Shown here: one piece after another, positions 54,767-64,000 of the stretch
How positions within the stretch are numbered: the stretch's first letter is position 1
Layout: each line of letters opens with the position of its first letter
Assembly (NCBI RefSeq): GCF_014529535.1
Contig: NW_023503555.1
Span: 5,146,001-5,210,000 of the forward strand
From: Bradysia coprophila
Lineage: Eukaryota > Arthropoda > Insecta > Diptera > Sciaridae
Direction of reading: 5' to 3'
Length of the DNA stretch: 64,000 bases
The notes under the pieces: generated by a model
Databases searched by the model: none
Seen by the model: the letters and a program-made list of their open reading frames with translations, nothing else
Told to the model about the DNA's origin: nothing
Made by a program: the position numbers and the translations under genes

Positions 54767-56278
54767 GAGAACGTTAGCTAAACGGCCGCTAACGCTAATT
54801 TCCAACGCTAAATCCACCGCTAACGCTAAAATCAACGGTAATGCCCTGTCAATAAATGGCACCATTGTGAATGCATACACATGGACGACGAAATTTTCGA
54901 TTTATTTTTCATTTATTATTTTAAAAGGTCATCCGGATCAATATTTTATTACTGCAATCCGTAGATCTAATTTGCAGTAAGGTAGCGACACTGTGCTGGA
55001 AAAAATCTATTCACGTTACAATGCGCTGTTCGACGACAAACATCCTCCGCTACACAACAAACACGTGGTTAACCTGCAATTGAAACACCTGAAATTAATT
55101 TTGTGATTATTACTCCCACAATGTGATCGGATTAACATTTTATCAATGGAATTAGTAGATCTGACTTGTAGGAAGCAAGCGGTATTGAGCTGGAAACGTT
55201 TTTTATTCTCTTTTTAATGTTACACACGACGAACATACAGTTGGAAAATGTCATTCGTAAAACGTTTTATTGCAATCAAAAGTGAATAAAACTTTTCCAG
55301 CTTAATACAGCTGGCTTCCTACAAGTCAGATCTACTAATTCCATTGATAAAATGTTAATCCGATCACATTGTGGGAGTAACAATCACAAAAATAACTCAG
55401 GTGTGTTTGGGACTCGGTGTGTTTGGGACTAAACCTGTCTTGCCCGTTTCTCTTCTATATACTCATTGAAGAGTATAACCTGAAGTGAATCATAACTCGC
55501 CGAACCATGAAGCAATCGTCTTCTTCTCGTCTTTTCTACCTCTTAATACATTCATTTCTGAACCCAATACCACATCTGTATATAGAAATACAGTTAAAAC
55601 AATGCTCTGATCTGATACATCTCGCAATGAGAATGGAATTTCTTACCTGTCGTATTAAGAAAGACGCACAGGGGTCTACGGATTATCTGTGTAAGAAAAG
55701 AAATCTCGTCCATTGATCCACCGTTCACTCACAGTCTCAGTGTCAGTTTTTTACCATATTCAAGACTTCAACCGAGCTAAACAGAACAATAAAAACCACG
55801 ACAGAAGGGCAATATTCTAAGTCCAAGTACAGTCAAATCCGCGTAAAAACGCAAGAGCGAATTAAACAAAAACAAAAAGTCGTCCGAGTCTCGTTTATCC
55901 CCAGAGTACCCAGAGACACCGTTTTGTTCCGCTAAATTCAAAAACTTCGGAGTTCATATTTACAATTCCAGTGAAATGTAAAGTGAAGACAAACACATTG
56001 GGGAACTCATCAGGGACGACTCGGTGTGTTTGTACCTGTCTTGCCCGTTTCTCTTCTATATACTCATTGAAGAGTATAACCTGAAGTGAATCATAACTCG
56101 CCAATCCATGTGTTACACCGAGAAACACACCGACACCGAGACACACCGAAATTGCGTCGTCCATGTCTATGCATTCACAATGATGCCATTTATTGACTGG
56201 GCATTACCGTTGATTTTAGCGTTAGCGGGGGATTTAGCGTTGGAAATTAGCGTTAACGGCCGTATAGCTAACGTTCTC
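54767..56278. mobile_element. 1.5-kb TIR element flanked by TAATA
   Basis: Terminal repeats of about 135 bp begin GAGAACGTTAGCTA and continue GCTAACGCTAATTTCCAACG, GTAATGCCCTGTCAATAAAT and GAATGCATACACATGGACGA; the right repeat is the near-exact reverse complement. TAATA flanks both ends (54,762-54,766; 56,279-56,283). Inside are a 300-bp hairpin (55,097-55,396) and a direct repeat of about 90 bp (55,411-55,506 and 56,019-56,107). No transposase frame was recognised; a non-autonomous element is likely. Confidence 0.75.
55097..55396. repeat. Nested hairpin inside the 1.5-kb element
   Basis: Arms of about 110 bp with TTTTGTGATTATTACTCCCA, GATCGGATTAACATTTTATC and AGATCTGACTTGTAGGAAGC pair with the matching right side. 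A diverged piece of the same arm occurs at about 54,940-55,010. Confidence 0.7.
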
Positions 56279-56283
56279 TAATA

Positions 56284-59200
56284 TCAATAATCTACTTCAC
56301 TCTGTTTACTTATCGTTAACGCTATAACAATGGAAAGAGAGATAGAGAGAGGTTTTTTTTTTAAACGGTGAGTAAACTGGGTGAGGGGGGTTATCTTGAA
56401 AGTTTGTCATGGAGTTCTAAGAACCTATGTCATTTCATTCAGACACAGGTAAAAGTTCTCACAGCTCTCTTCAAAGATCTTTCACAAAGTACATACTTGT
56501 CTCGACTTGCTATTCATGTGTGGTATTTTTTTAAGACCTACATCATGGCCCTACGTTAGTGAAAGAGTGCCACTTTTTAACGCGATTTTTTTTTTGTTAG
56601 AATTTTCTTCCGCAAATTTTTCTGGTAAGATTTTTGTTGATAAAACTTTCGCGTACTATCCTCATCAGCTGCCATTTGTGACGCATACCTTTTTGCGTGT
56701 CGATTTCAGATTAAACAAAGAATTTAATTCAGGTGTCAACTGTGAGTCGATTAGTGTCCAAATAATTTTAAATTAAACTCCAAGTCTATCGGCCGGCTTC
56801 GAATAGTCAACTGTTTATGCAAGCACACCAGTTCTCAGCGCTATGGTTCGTTTTTAATGTTTTATTTTAAGCGCACCGTGAGTTGTCTAAGCAATTGTAT
56901 TCACAGAAACACGTCCATTACAACAATTTTGGAACCATATTTACCGTCAGTTGAGTTTAGTCCATCAGTTGTTTTCCCATCTCTTGAATATAGTCTAAAC
57001 CATATTTGCCCCGCAGTTATATATACTTCAAACCATGTTTGCCTTCATCAAGAGATAAATTCGCTTTAGAACTCATACCGAAATACCTCCGCTCTACAAC
57101 ATATTGTTCACCCACTGTCCCAATTTGAGAATATTCAGCAGGAAACAGTGAATAACATTTCAGTTCAGTAAGAAATTTTTATTTTCAATTTTAAACTCGG
57201 TCGGAGCCAGAACAAAGTGTCACTTAACTTTTTCTGCGACGAAGTGCTAAAACCAGCAATGTCGTAAAAAATAGCTCACAACAAAGCTACCAGCTTTCGC
57301 GTATACAGTAAAAATACTGCAAACGAATGTTTTTAAGGATGGGTACTAAAATCTGCCACGCAACAATACGAACGGAAAAAGTGTAAAAACCTTTTAAATG
57401 ATAATCAAAAGCTCTCAGCTGAAGCGAAGAGTATGGTAACACATTAATTTTGATACAATCTAACTTCCTGCGCTCCACAAAAATGTTTTCCGTAAAACGC
57501 TGCAAAACAAATTTTCTAACATTTCACGTTCAACACAATAACTTCGGTTGGTAACTTTGTGTATTGGATTTTAAAAGTCATTTCCTGATTTTCCAAAGCA
57601 CCAATAACACTAAAACCCAAATATCATGCCGAAAAATGTAATATAAAAGGCCGATATTTCGGGTGATGGTCAGTCGAATAGAAAATAATTGGGTAAAGGA
57701 GTCAAACCATATTCGTGTGTTTGACTCTTATATACACTTATATATGAGCATTATATAGCGCCGCTGGTTAGACGATTCTATAATAATATAGGCAAAGTAC
57801 AGTTGTAGGTTTTTCCCAAATATCAGGCTTGAGGTTGGGGAATTTATTTAATTTTTTATTTAGTTATACCTCGCCTCTCTATAACCTCGACTCTACCGAC
57901 CATTCAAATATCATACATGATATGATAACCTTTTCCTCTCTTTTCTTCGTCTAGTTTAAATACAAGAGTTGTGAATGGGAGATGGAGACTTACATAATTC
58001 AATATAAAAGGTTTATGTATTTTATTGTCTCAGCCATTTATCTATCTGTCACTATTAATGGATTCAAAAATTCAATTCCCTAGATGTGTATTAGAAAACG
58101 TGTTCGCATCAATCGTCCGAAAGTATTTTATTCTGACATTGGTACGGGTTATTGTTTAGTTGAATATAAATCTTTTGGATACTGGTGGGATGACAAGAGA
58201 TAGCTATTTTTCTAAGCCACTGAAGGATGAAGGTGCAGATAAATTAGAGTTAAGTCGAGTCATATTTTCGCATTCGAGTGACTAATCTGTACAGATGGGT
58301 TGAGGACCTTCAAATTTAGTTTTATTTAGAAATTTAGAAAACGAAGCCGTTTACATCGATGAAAGCTTGGCTTATTATACTTTCTACTTAAGATTTAGGA
58401 CTCATTGAGGATTTAAATGTTTTAAGAAAATCTCGAAAATTCGTCAAAACGGAAAATTCATGATAATTTGTTAAAATTGCGAAAATCAATAGAATCTTCT
58501 CAGGAATATGTTGGTTGATCAAAGAGATAAATTTAACTACGATTGGCTTTTTAAATACAATGAACGTCAACACAAGGTATGGTCGAATGTCAAACTTTGT
58601 ATGGAGCGGAGGACATAGCGATGTCATATAAAGAAACTCACCTCTCATGAGAGGTTCCATCAACTTTTACCCCTAAGGATGGAATAGTTCAAGAGTGAAT
58701 TTGGAAATGTTCAGTCGTCGGCGCAGGGCACTAGAAGAGCAAAAGCAAACCAAACCTACATCCTGGCCAGGCGGCGTGACATTACAGATGAAATCGCTCG
58801 TGGTGTGAAACAATAGGTTGATTCCAAAGGCAAAACCAACGAAATTGAACGGTTCGAACGATGCCAAAAACTCAGCCAGATGCCAAAATTGTTGTAATGT
58901 TCATGATACACTAACACCATAGCCATTGCGGCACAGATCTCAACTTGTCGATACTTGTTTGAATGTTTCCGTATTCCATGACTGAGAGATTGGTGGAGCA
59001 ATGTTCAGTCGTATGGTTGATGACATTTAATTTAAATTTTCAAAGACCAAATGTTGAAAGCGAATAAAATTACTTGTTGACGTCTTTGAAATTAGCCCAG
59101 CTTGGTGGAATTGAGGTTATGTAACTTTCCTGGTGTTCTTGTGCCATGTAGAGCAGATCCTCAGTCGATCCGTAATTTTTTGTATGTTTTCGCTGATGAA

Positions 59201-59705
59201 ATAGAAGCCTGATCAGGGTTAAAAATATAGTCGGCAACTGGATACTGGATACTCGTAAGTAGAATGCTTTACGTGGTTAGGCAATCTAAATGAAAATGAA
59301 ACATGCCGTAACACGTAAAATAGCAAACTATAACTGGGAAGTAACGAGTTATCTCGTATCCAGGTGAGTAAAAGTATCCGAGGGCGGCAGAATAGTAATC
59401 TACTATTCTTGAATTCTGTCAGTATGTCAGATATGTCAAATATACCAGTTCCAACTCGTCTTATTATACGAGCAATGATATCACAAACAAAACACTCGAA
59501 AGGGTTAACGCTCTTAGTACAAAAAAAAAACAACAGAAGAAAAACTACGACAGACAATATGTCCCTTTTGAGACACAACTCATGTTATATCATTCAGAAT
59601 AAACGTCCTGTCTTTGAGACAAGCTGCCAAAACGGTGCGCGTAATTTTTGTTTATAATGTTGTAACGAACGTTCGTCTGTGAAAAAAGCTTTATAATTTT
59701 GGCCC
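56284..59705. other. Gene-poor region before the zinc-finger gene
   Basis: No complete gene was recognised. Overlapping minus-strand frames at 58,670-59,000 look protein-like in places (EPFNFVGFAFGINLLF, ISQSWN) but need frame changes to join, and no family was recognised. A decayed exon or pseudogene is possible. Part of the promoter and leader of the zinc-finger gene should lie in the last few hundred bases. Confidence 0.35.
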
Positions 59706-61997
59706 ATGAGCAACAATATAATGGATATAATGGCATCGATAAACGATGAGATTCCCGCTCATGTGCAAGACGATGTAATTAGTTTACTGGATAATTATTG
59801 TGCTAGTCTCTTCAAACCACCTACAACCATTAAAGACATTCTGAACTATTTGTTGGAAAACGATTCAGCTGCGGATTTAGACGTTCCGGAACACACCAAC
59901 AATGACCTGAATGCATTGGGCAACAATTACGAAGATAATTTAAATGTCAGTGACATGGTGGCCAGGTCACAACAATCACAGCAAATTCAATTAATCGGAC
60001 CAATGATGCAGGTTAGAATGATTTTTGTGTCCGATCGCATTTATCGCATGCAGTAAAAATTCCGTTTCATACAAGATCGAAGATGATAAACCAGCAAAGA
60101 CGGAGCAAACGACTACACTCACAACTGATAAAGATAATTTCTTCGTTGATCCAGACGATGGGACAATTGTTTATTTACCGGCTGATTTAGTTGAACTTGA
60201 AACGGTTGCACAGACTCCTCAAACGTACTCAAAAAGTGAGAAGGAGAACCAGGAAGATTATGGTGAGAAACGTTTAATGGTCACGATACGCATTTTAACA
60301 CTTCATTTGAATCTTTTACTGTAAATAAGAATGCATGATATGCAGGAGGACATTTCGACGGCACTATAATTTCAGACAACATATGAAACTCCATGGTGAG
60401 ATATGATTTTAATGTTGACATAGCTAACTCTCAGGCCGAGAACTAGAAAGTCCTTTTATCTGGGACCCATGCCAGCTTGTGCCTGCCTGATATTAACGAT
60501 AAGATGGATTGAATTTTTTAGCCTGTGGTGATCACAGTTAGCCATCGATTTGATTTATATCGAGTTACCTCTATATGGTCGAGATAAGCTCCCAAAGGCC
60601 AACCGAAATCGCACCCATTTTTCAGTGGACTTTTCTATAATGTGCCCAGAAAGGTGATGGTAGTGGCCAAAACCACTTAAAAAATAATTCTTCGACGCTT
60701 TTGTGGGGAGTGATTAAAAATCGAAAACATGTACTTTCGGGGCAATAATGGTCTTATTGGACTTTAAATTCACTCACAGTGAGTATTTCAAAAAATGGGT
60801 AAAAATTTGATCTTTTCGGTGAATTTCTAACGGATTCTCTACATCTGAAACGCAACGAAATCGTCAAAAAAAACGGTTTTCTCAGACGGCTACTTGCCTC
60901 TGCTTTGCAGTGAATATATGAGTAGCAAAACGATAAATTAACTTTTGAAGTGTAATACATTTCCGACTCAGTTCCATTGCTCGAATAATTCCGTGCCCTC
61001 AATAGGTTGGATCTAATAACTCACTTTTTCGAAATCAGGGTTGGTATAGGTACCAGTTCCAATATAGAGCACTATTAGCCACACAGTCATATATTTGTCA
61101 AATATTAGGTGAATCTCCCAGGAGAATGTATAACTTGATCATATATGTCGTAGTTAGTCGGACTGTACGGCAATTGAGGGTCAGCTCCTGGTTGGCCTAG
61201 CGTAATCTAGGATGCATATGCATAACGATTGAAATACATCGCTCTCTGGGTATATAGTGAAGTCAGAGTATATGGCAATATGGCATGGGTTCCGAACCGT
61301 AAAAGGACTTCGCAGCTTTCGGTCTATTCATATCTTAACATTAGTATCTTAACCAGACAAATTTCTTTTAGATCCGATATCGTATGAGTGTGAGGTGTGT
61401 CATCATGTATTTGATTCGAGACATTACTACGATTTGCACATGAAATCCCATACTCGTGAGAAAGTTCAAATGAGTTGTGAAATGAATTGTTTGAGGAAAA
61501 TATTTCATTTTTTTCTTAGCTCCTTATGTATGCGAGGTGTGCGGCCGCCGTTTTATGAATAAACTTCATTTGACCTATCACTCAAAAAGCCATCTCGGTG
61601 AGCTAAATGTTACTATAAAATTCATTTGACTTGCTTGACCGTAAAATTTAATTTCTTCGCAAATTAGGTGGTAAGGAGCCATATAAATGCAATGTGTGCA
61701 ATAGAGCATTTCAGTACAAATATTTATTAGACCAACACTCGTTAGTGCATTTAGGTAATAACATTGATAACATTGCGACGACTTAACAAGGTCTTCATGT
61801 TGGCTTGCTTCCGTAAAATTTGTTTTTTTTTCTTCATAAAATTAGATTTACCCTATAGATGTGACGTGTGCATCAGAAGCTTTAAGTACAAATATTTGTT
61901 GGATCGACACATTGCGTCCCATTCCGATAACAAAAAGCCTTGCAAGGACCCATTGAAGAAAAAAAAAATACTTTCATCGAACATGGAAACACCTTAG
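59706..61997 (+). CDS. C2H2 zinc-finger protein, one finger per exon
   Basis: Six exons: 59706-60011, 60076-60262, 61372-61455, 61520-61597, 61668-61754 and 61846-61997, giving 297 codons. Exons 1-2 encode an acidic region (MSNNIMDIMASINDE; FFVDPDDGTIVYLPADLVEL) without a known domain, possibly for protein contact or activation. Exons 3-6 each carry one C2H2 finger with C-x2-C-x12-H-x3-H: CEVCHHVF, CEVCGRRF, CNVCNRAF, CDVCIRSF. Fingers 3 and 4 share YKYLLD, suggesting an internal exon duplication. The C-terminal tail is Lys-rich (DPLKKKKILSS), likely nuclear localisation. It is a probable sequence-specific DNA-binding regulator. The introns between finger exons are 64-91 bp, all in the same phase. 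The exon 1-2 junction uses a weaker acceptor (CATACAAG) and is the least certain part. The start is the first ATG of the frame. Confidence 0.8.
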
Positions 61998-62176
61998 GAT
62001 GGACCACTAAAGCAATCGACGTCTTTGAATGTAAGGAAAAAATCATTTTGCGAAATGGACGACAGAAGCCAGTGAATAATTTCTAAATTGGTTTGACCGT
62101 TAGTTTAATCCTAGTAACCTTTTAATCCTATTTTATGTTTAAGTTCCAATTTTATGTCCTTAGGATTTTGAATGTA

Positions 62177-62182
62177 AATAAA
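62177..62182 (+). terminator. Polyadenylation signal of the zinc-finger gene
   Basis: AATAAA 180 bases after the stop codon, in an AT-rich 3' flank. Confidence 0.55.
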
Positions 62183-62782
62183 TTAAATGTCACAAAGAGC
62201 GCCCATTTTTGGCACATATTTTTGATTAAAACGCTTAAAAACAACAACTACATCGATCAGCAACTTCATTCTCAGTCATGATTTTATATCTGTTCTGTCA
62301 TAGAAAATTCGCGTTTCAGTTGACCGAAAGTATTGAGTTAATCATTTTTTGTCGATCTAGAATCGTTAGCTACACAACAGAGAACATCTAATAAATTTAT
62401 TTTAAGTTACTCGATATATTTGCAAAGAATAAAATTCCCAAAAAAATCTCCTCCACCATGTTTTGACCATCTCTTCGGACCTACGCGATTGATCTTGCAC
62501 AGTAAAATTTGGATTTAATTCAGTCTGAATCAGTGACTTTTTGGAAAACATTTTTCACACAGTCAGATCCATAGAGGTAGACTACCTAGAGGAATTATGA
62601 CTCGAAATTCATTGAAAAGTTATATCACACACACCAATAAACGAAAACGTCAACCTTAGTATTCTTTTGACATTTTGAGTCCCTCTTACTGTCTGTACAC
62701 GAAACTGTCACACACACATTTAAATATATGATTTTTCATTTTAATTTGTCAGTTTGTTCTATTGAGAGGGCCCTTGGTCAGA

Positions 62783-62947
62783 TGCAGCGCAATTTCAGCA
62801 TAAATTCGCTTCAGTTGTTTTTCAGCTGATTCACATATACAATCAAAACGGTTATAAAGATGTTATAGACAGTTTTGATTGTACGTGTGGACCAGCTGAA
62901 CAACAGCTGAAGCAAATTCATACTGATATTTCACTGACTGTAACTGT
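62783..62947. mobile_element. MITE family B, copy 3
   Basis: TTTCAGCATAAATTCGCTTC, TTTTTCAGCTGATTCACATA and TACAATCAAAAC pair with GTTTTGATTGTACGTGTGGA and GAAGCAAATTCATACTGA. Same family as 16.4 and 53.1 kb, with degraded tips. Confidence 0.7.
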
Positions 62948-63255
62948 ACCTTCCTAAACTTTCCCAGAGCTAACAGTAATCCACTCTTCCGTTCCTAATG
63001 GCGATGATTATGAAGAAATTGCAGCTTACCTGTTGCAAAAAAAAATATTTTTTGATCGAACCTTCCATGTGTACTGAATTGTTTGAGTACACCTTAAAGG
63101 TGTATTCACCCCTGCATGTTTGGTGTAATTGAAAAACTGAGACCGGTAATCAGGAAAACCACTTTTCTTATATTTTCGTTGCGTTTCGGATGCAGCGGAA
63201 CAGCTAGAAGTTCACAAACATTTTTCTTTCATTTTTTCACCTCCCCTATGTCTGT

Positions 63256-63376
63256 CCCGAGTAAAAATAAAAGTCTCAAAGGTTCGAATAGAGACGTCCC
63301 ACGGTCTCAAATCCTTTGTATTGTGAGACGTGAGACGTCTCTTTTCGTACCTTTGAGACTTTTATTTTTACTCGGG
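63256..63376. mobile_element. Short hairpin MITE (CCCGAGTAAAAATAAAAGTC)
   Basis: Arms CCCGAGTAAAAATAAAAGTC TCAAAGG and the reverse complement, 121 bp in all. The loop repeats GAGACGTCCCACGGTCTC / GTGAGACGTGAGACGTCTC. Confidence 0.75.
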
Positions 63377-64000
63377 GTGTAGATGTTAAACTCAATAAGA
63401 CTTTATCTGCCCCAGTACTTGGGAGATTTCCATAAGAAAAGTGCATGCGTTCAGCCACATACGCCTCTAGGCCTTTTTTTGATGGCTTGTAGAAAACATC
63501 CATCCTTGCAAAAAAAATAAGTTTTTTCACTCCGTGCCAAAAAGATTCCAAAAAAACACTGATCCAGTTGAAAAGCCCTCACAACAACACTAATTTGCAT
63601 GTCGGACTTAGTGAATTCCGTGTTTAAAATTTTCGCTACTAAGTCTGGTATGCAACTTACGGCAGAACAGTACACCGATGCATGAAAGGGTGAAATTATG
63701 GCCCAGAATTGCTAAATGCGAAAGTTATTGATGGTAAAAAATTGAACTCAACGAGAAAAAACCTAAAGGCCTGACCTAAACCTGAAAAAAATGAAATGAA
63801 ATGAAATTCTGGTTTCAAATCAGGTCATATTCGGGTTGAGCCTTCAATATTATTTTTGGGTTTGGGTTAAGATCAGGTCGACCTGAACCTGATTGGAGCG
63901 TTGATCTTCAGCGCTGCTTATATTTTCTATGAACAAGTTTGTGCTCTAGTAATAACCCCACTTTCGGTTCCCTCACCATTTTGTTTTTCATATGAATTAG

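Larger units (their letters stand above)
62183..64000. other. Intergenic DNA to the window end
   Basis: No gene was supported. 62,562-62,665 is the inverted partner of 27,571-27,675 (shared TCCATAGAGGTAGACTACC). 63,116-63,240 resembles 60,770-60,910 in inverted orientation (both keep CGTTGCGTTTC). 63,770-63,900 is low-complexity CCTGACCTAAACCTGA / GGTCGACCTGAACCTG. Confidence 0.4.

Noticed and set aside
58673..59001. Possible chemoreceptor-like or membrane protein exon on the minus strand
   Set aside because: The hydrophobic stretches are broken over two frames, there are no clear splice sites, and no family could be named.

Overview
The window is a piece of eukaryotic, almost certainly insect, nuclear DNA. 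It is AT-rich, its genes are split by GT-AG introns, and it is full of small DNA transposons. The gene content fits a fly (Diptera, possibly a nematoceran such as a fungus gnat): a juvenile-hormone-acid-methyltransferase-like enzyme, an insect-type peptide GPCR and a nicotinic-receptor relative. The species guess is inference only. ORF lengths alone mislead here, because most real genes are multi-exon and were reassembled from splice sites.

Layout. 0.17-3.27 kb: a decayed pogo/Tigger-type transposon with a broken transposase on the minus strand. 3.7-4.6 kb and 8.9-9.8 kb: two tandem intronless paralogues (minus) with a SPRY-like domain plus a second beta-rich domain; a third, more diverged paralogue lies at 18.1-19.1 kb (plus). 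Between these are a 1.34-kb TTAA-flanked fold-back element (6.6-7.9 kb) and several MITEs. 12.1-13.15 kb (minus): a six-exon gene for a secreted protein that is a complete nicotinic acetylcholine receptor ligand-binding domain with no membrane segments. 15.9-17.1 kb: a TIR element carrying a nested mariner-like MITE. 19-28 kb: mostly gene-free, AT-rich, with one tRNA-derived SINE and hAT-like MITEs.

28.1-52.4 kb (minus): a five-coding-exon rhodopsin-class GPCR of 477 codons. Its 13-kb first coding intron contains a rearranged RTE-type retrotransposon fragment and a huge, nearly perfect palindrome (40,842-46,880). Each 2,556-bp arm carries a complete two-exon JHAMT-like methyltransferase gene, and the two copies converge. 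The spacer of the palindrome, and the outside of its right arm, are arrays of a 60-bp satellite whose unit contains a perfect 32-bp dyad.

53-59.7 kb: mostly repeats, including a 1.5-kb TIR element flanked by TAATA. 59.7-62.2 kb (plus): a six-exon C2H2 zinc-finger gene with one finger per exon. The remainder is intergenic DNA with MITEs.

The genes do not form one pathway. The strongest candidates for something undescribed are the soluble acetylcholine-binding-protein-like gene and the satellite-bounded palindrome that duplicated a methyltransferase gene inside a GPCR intron.
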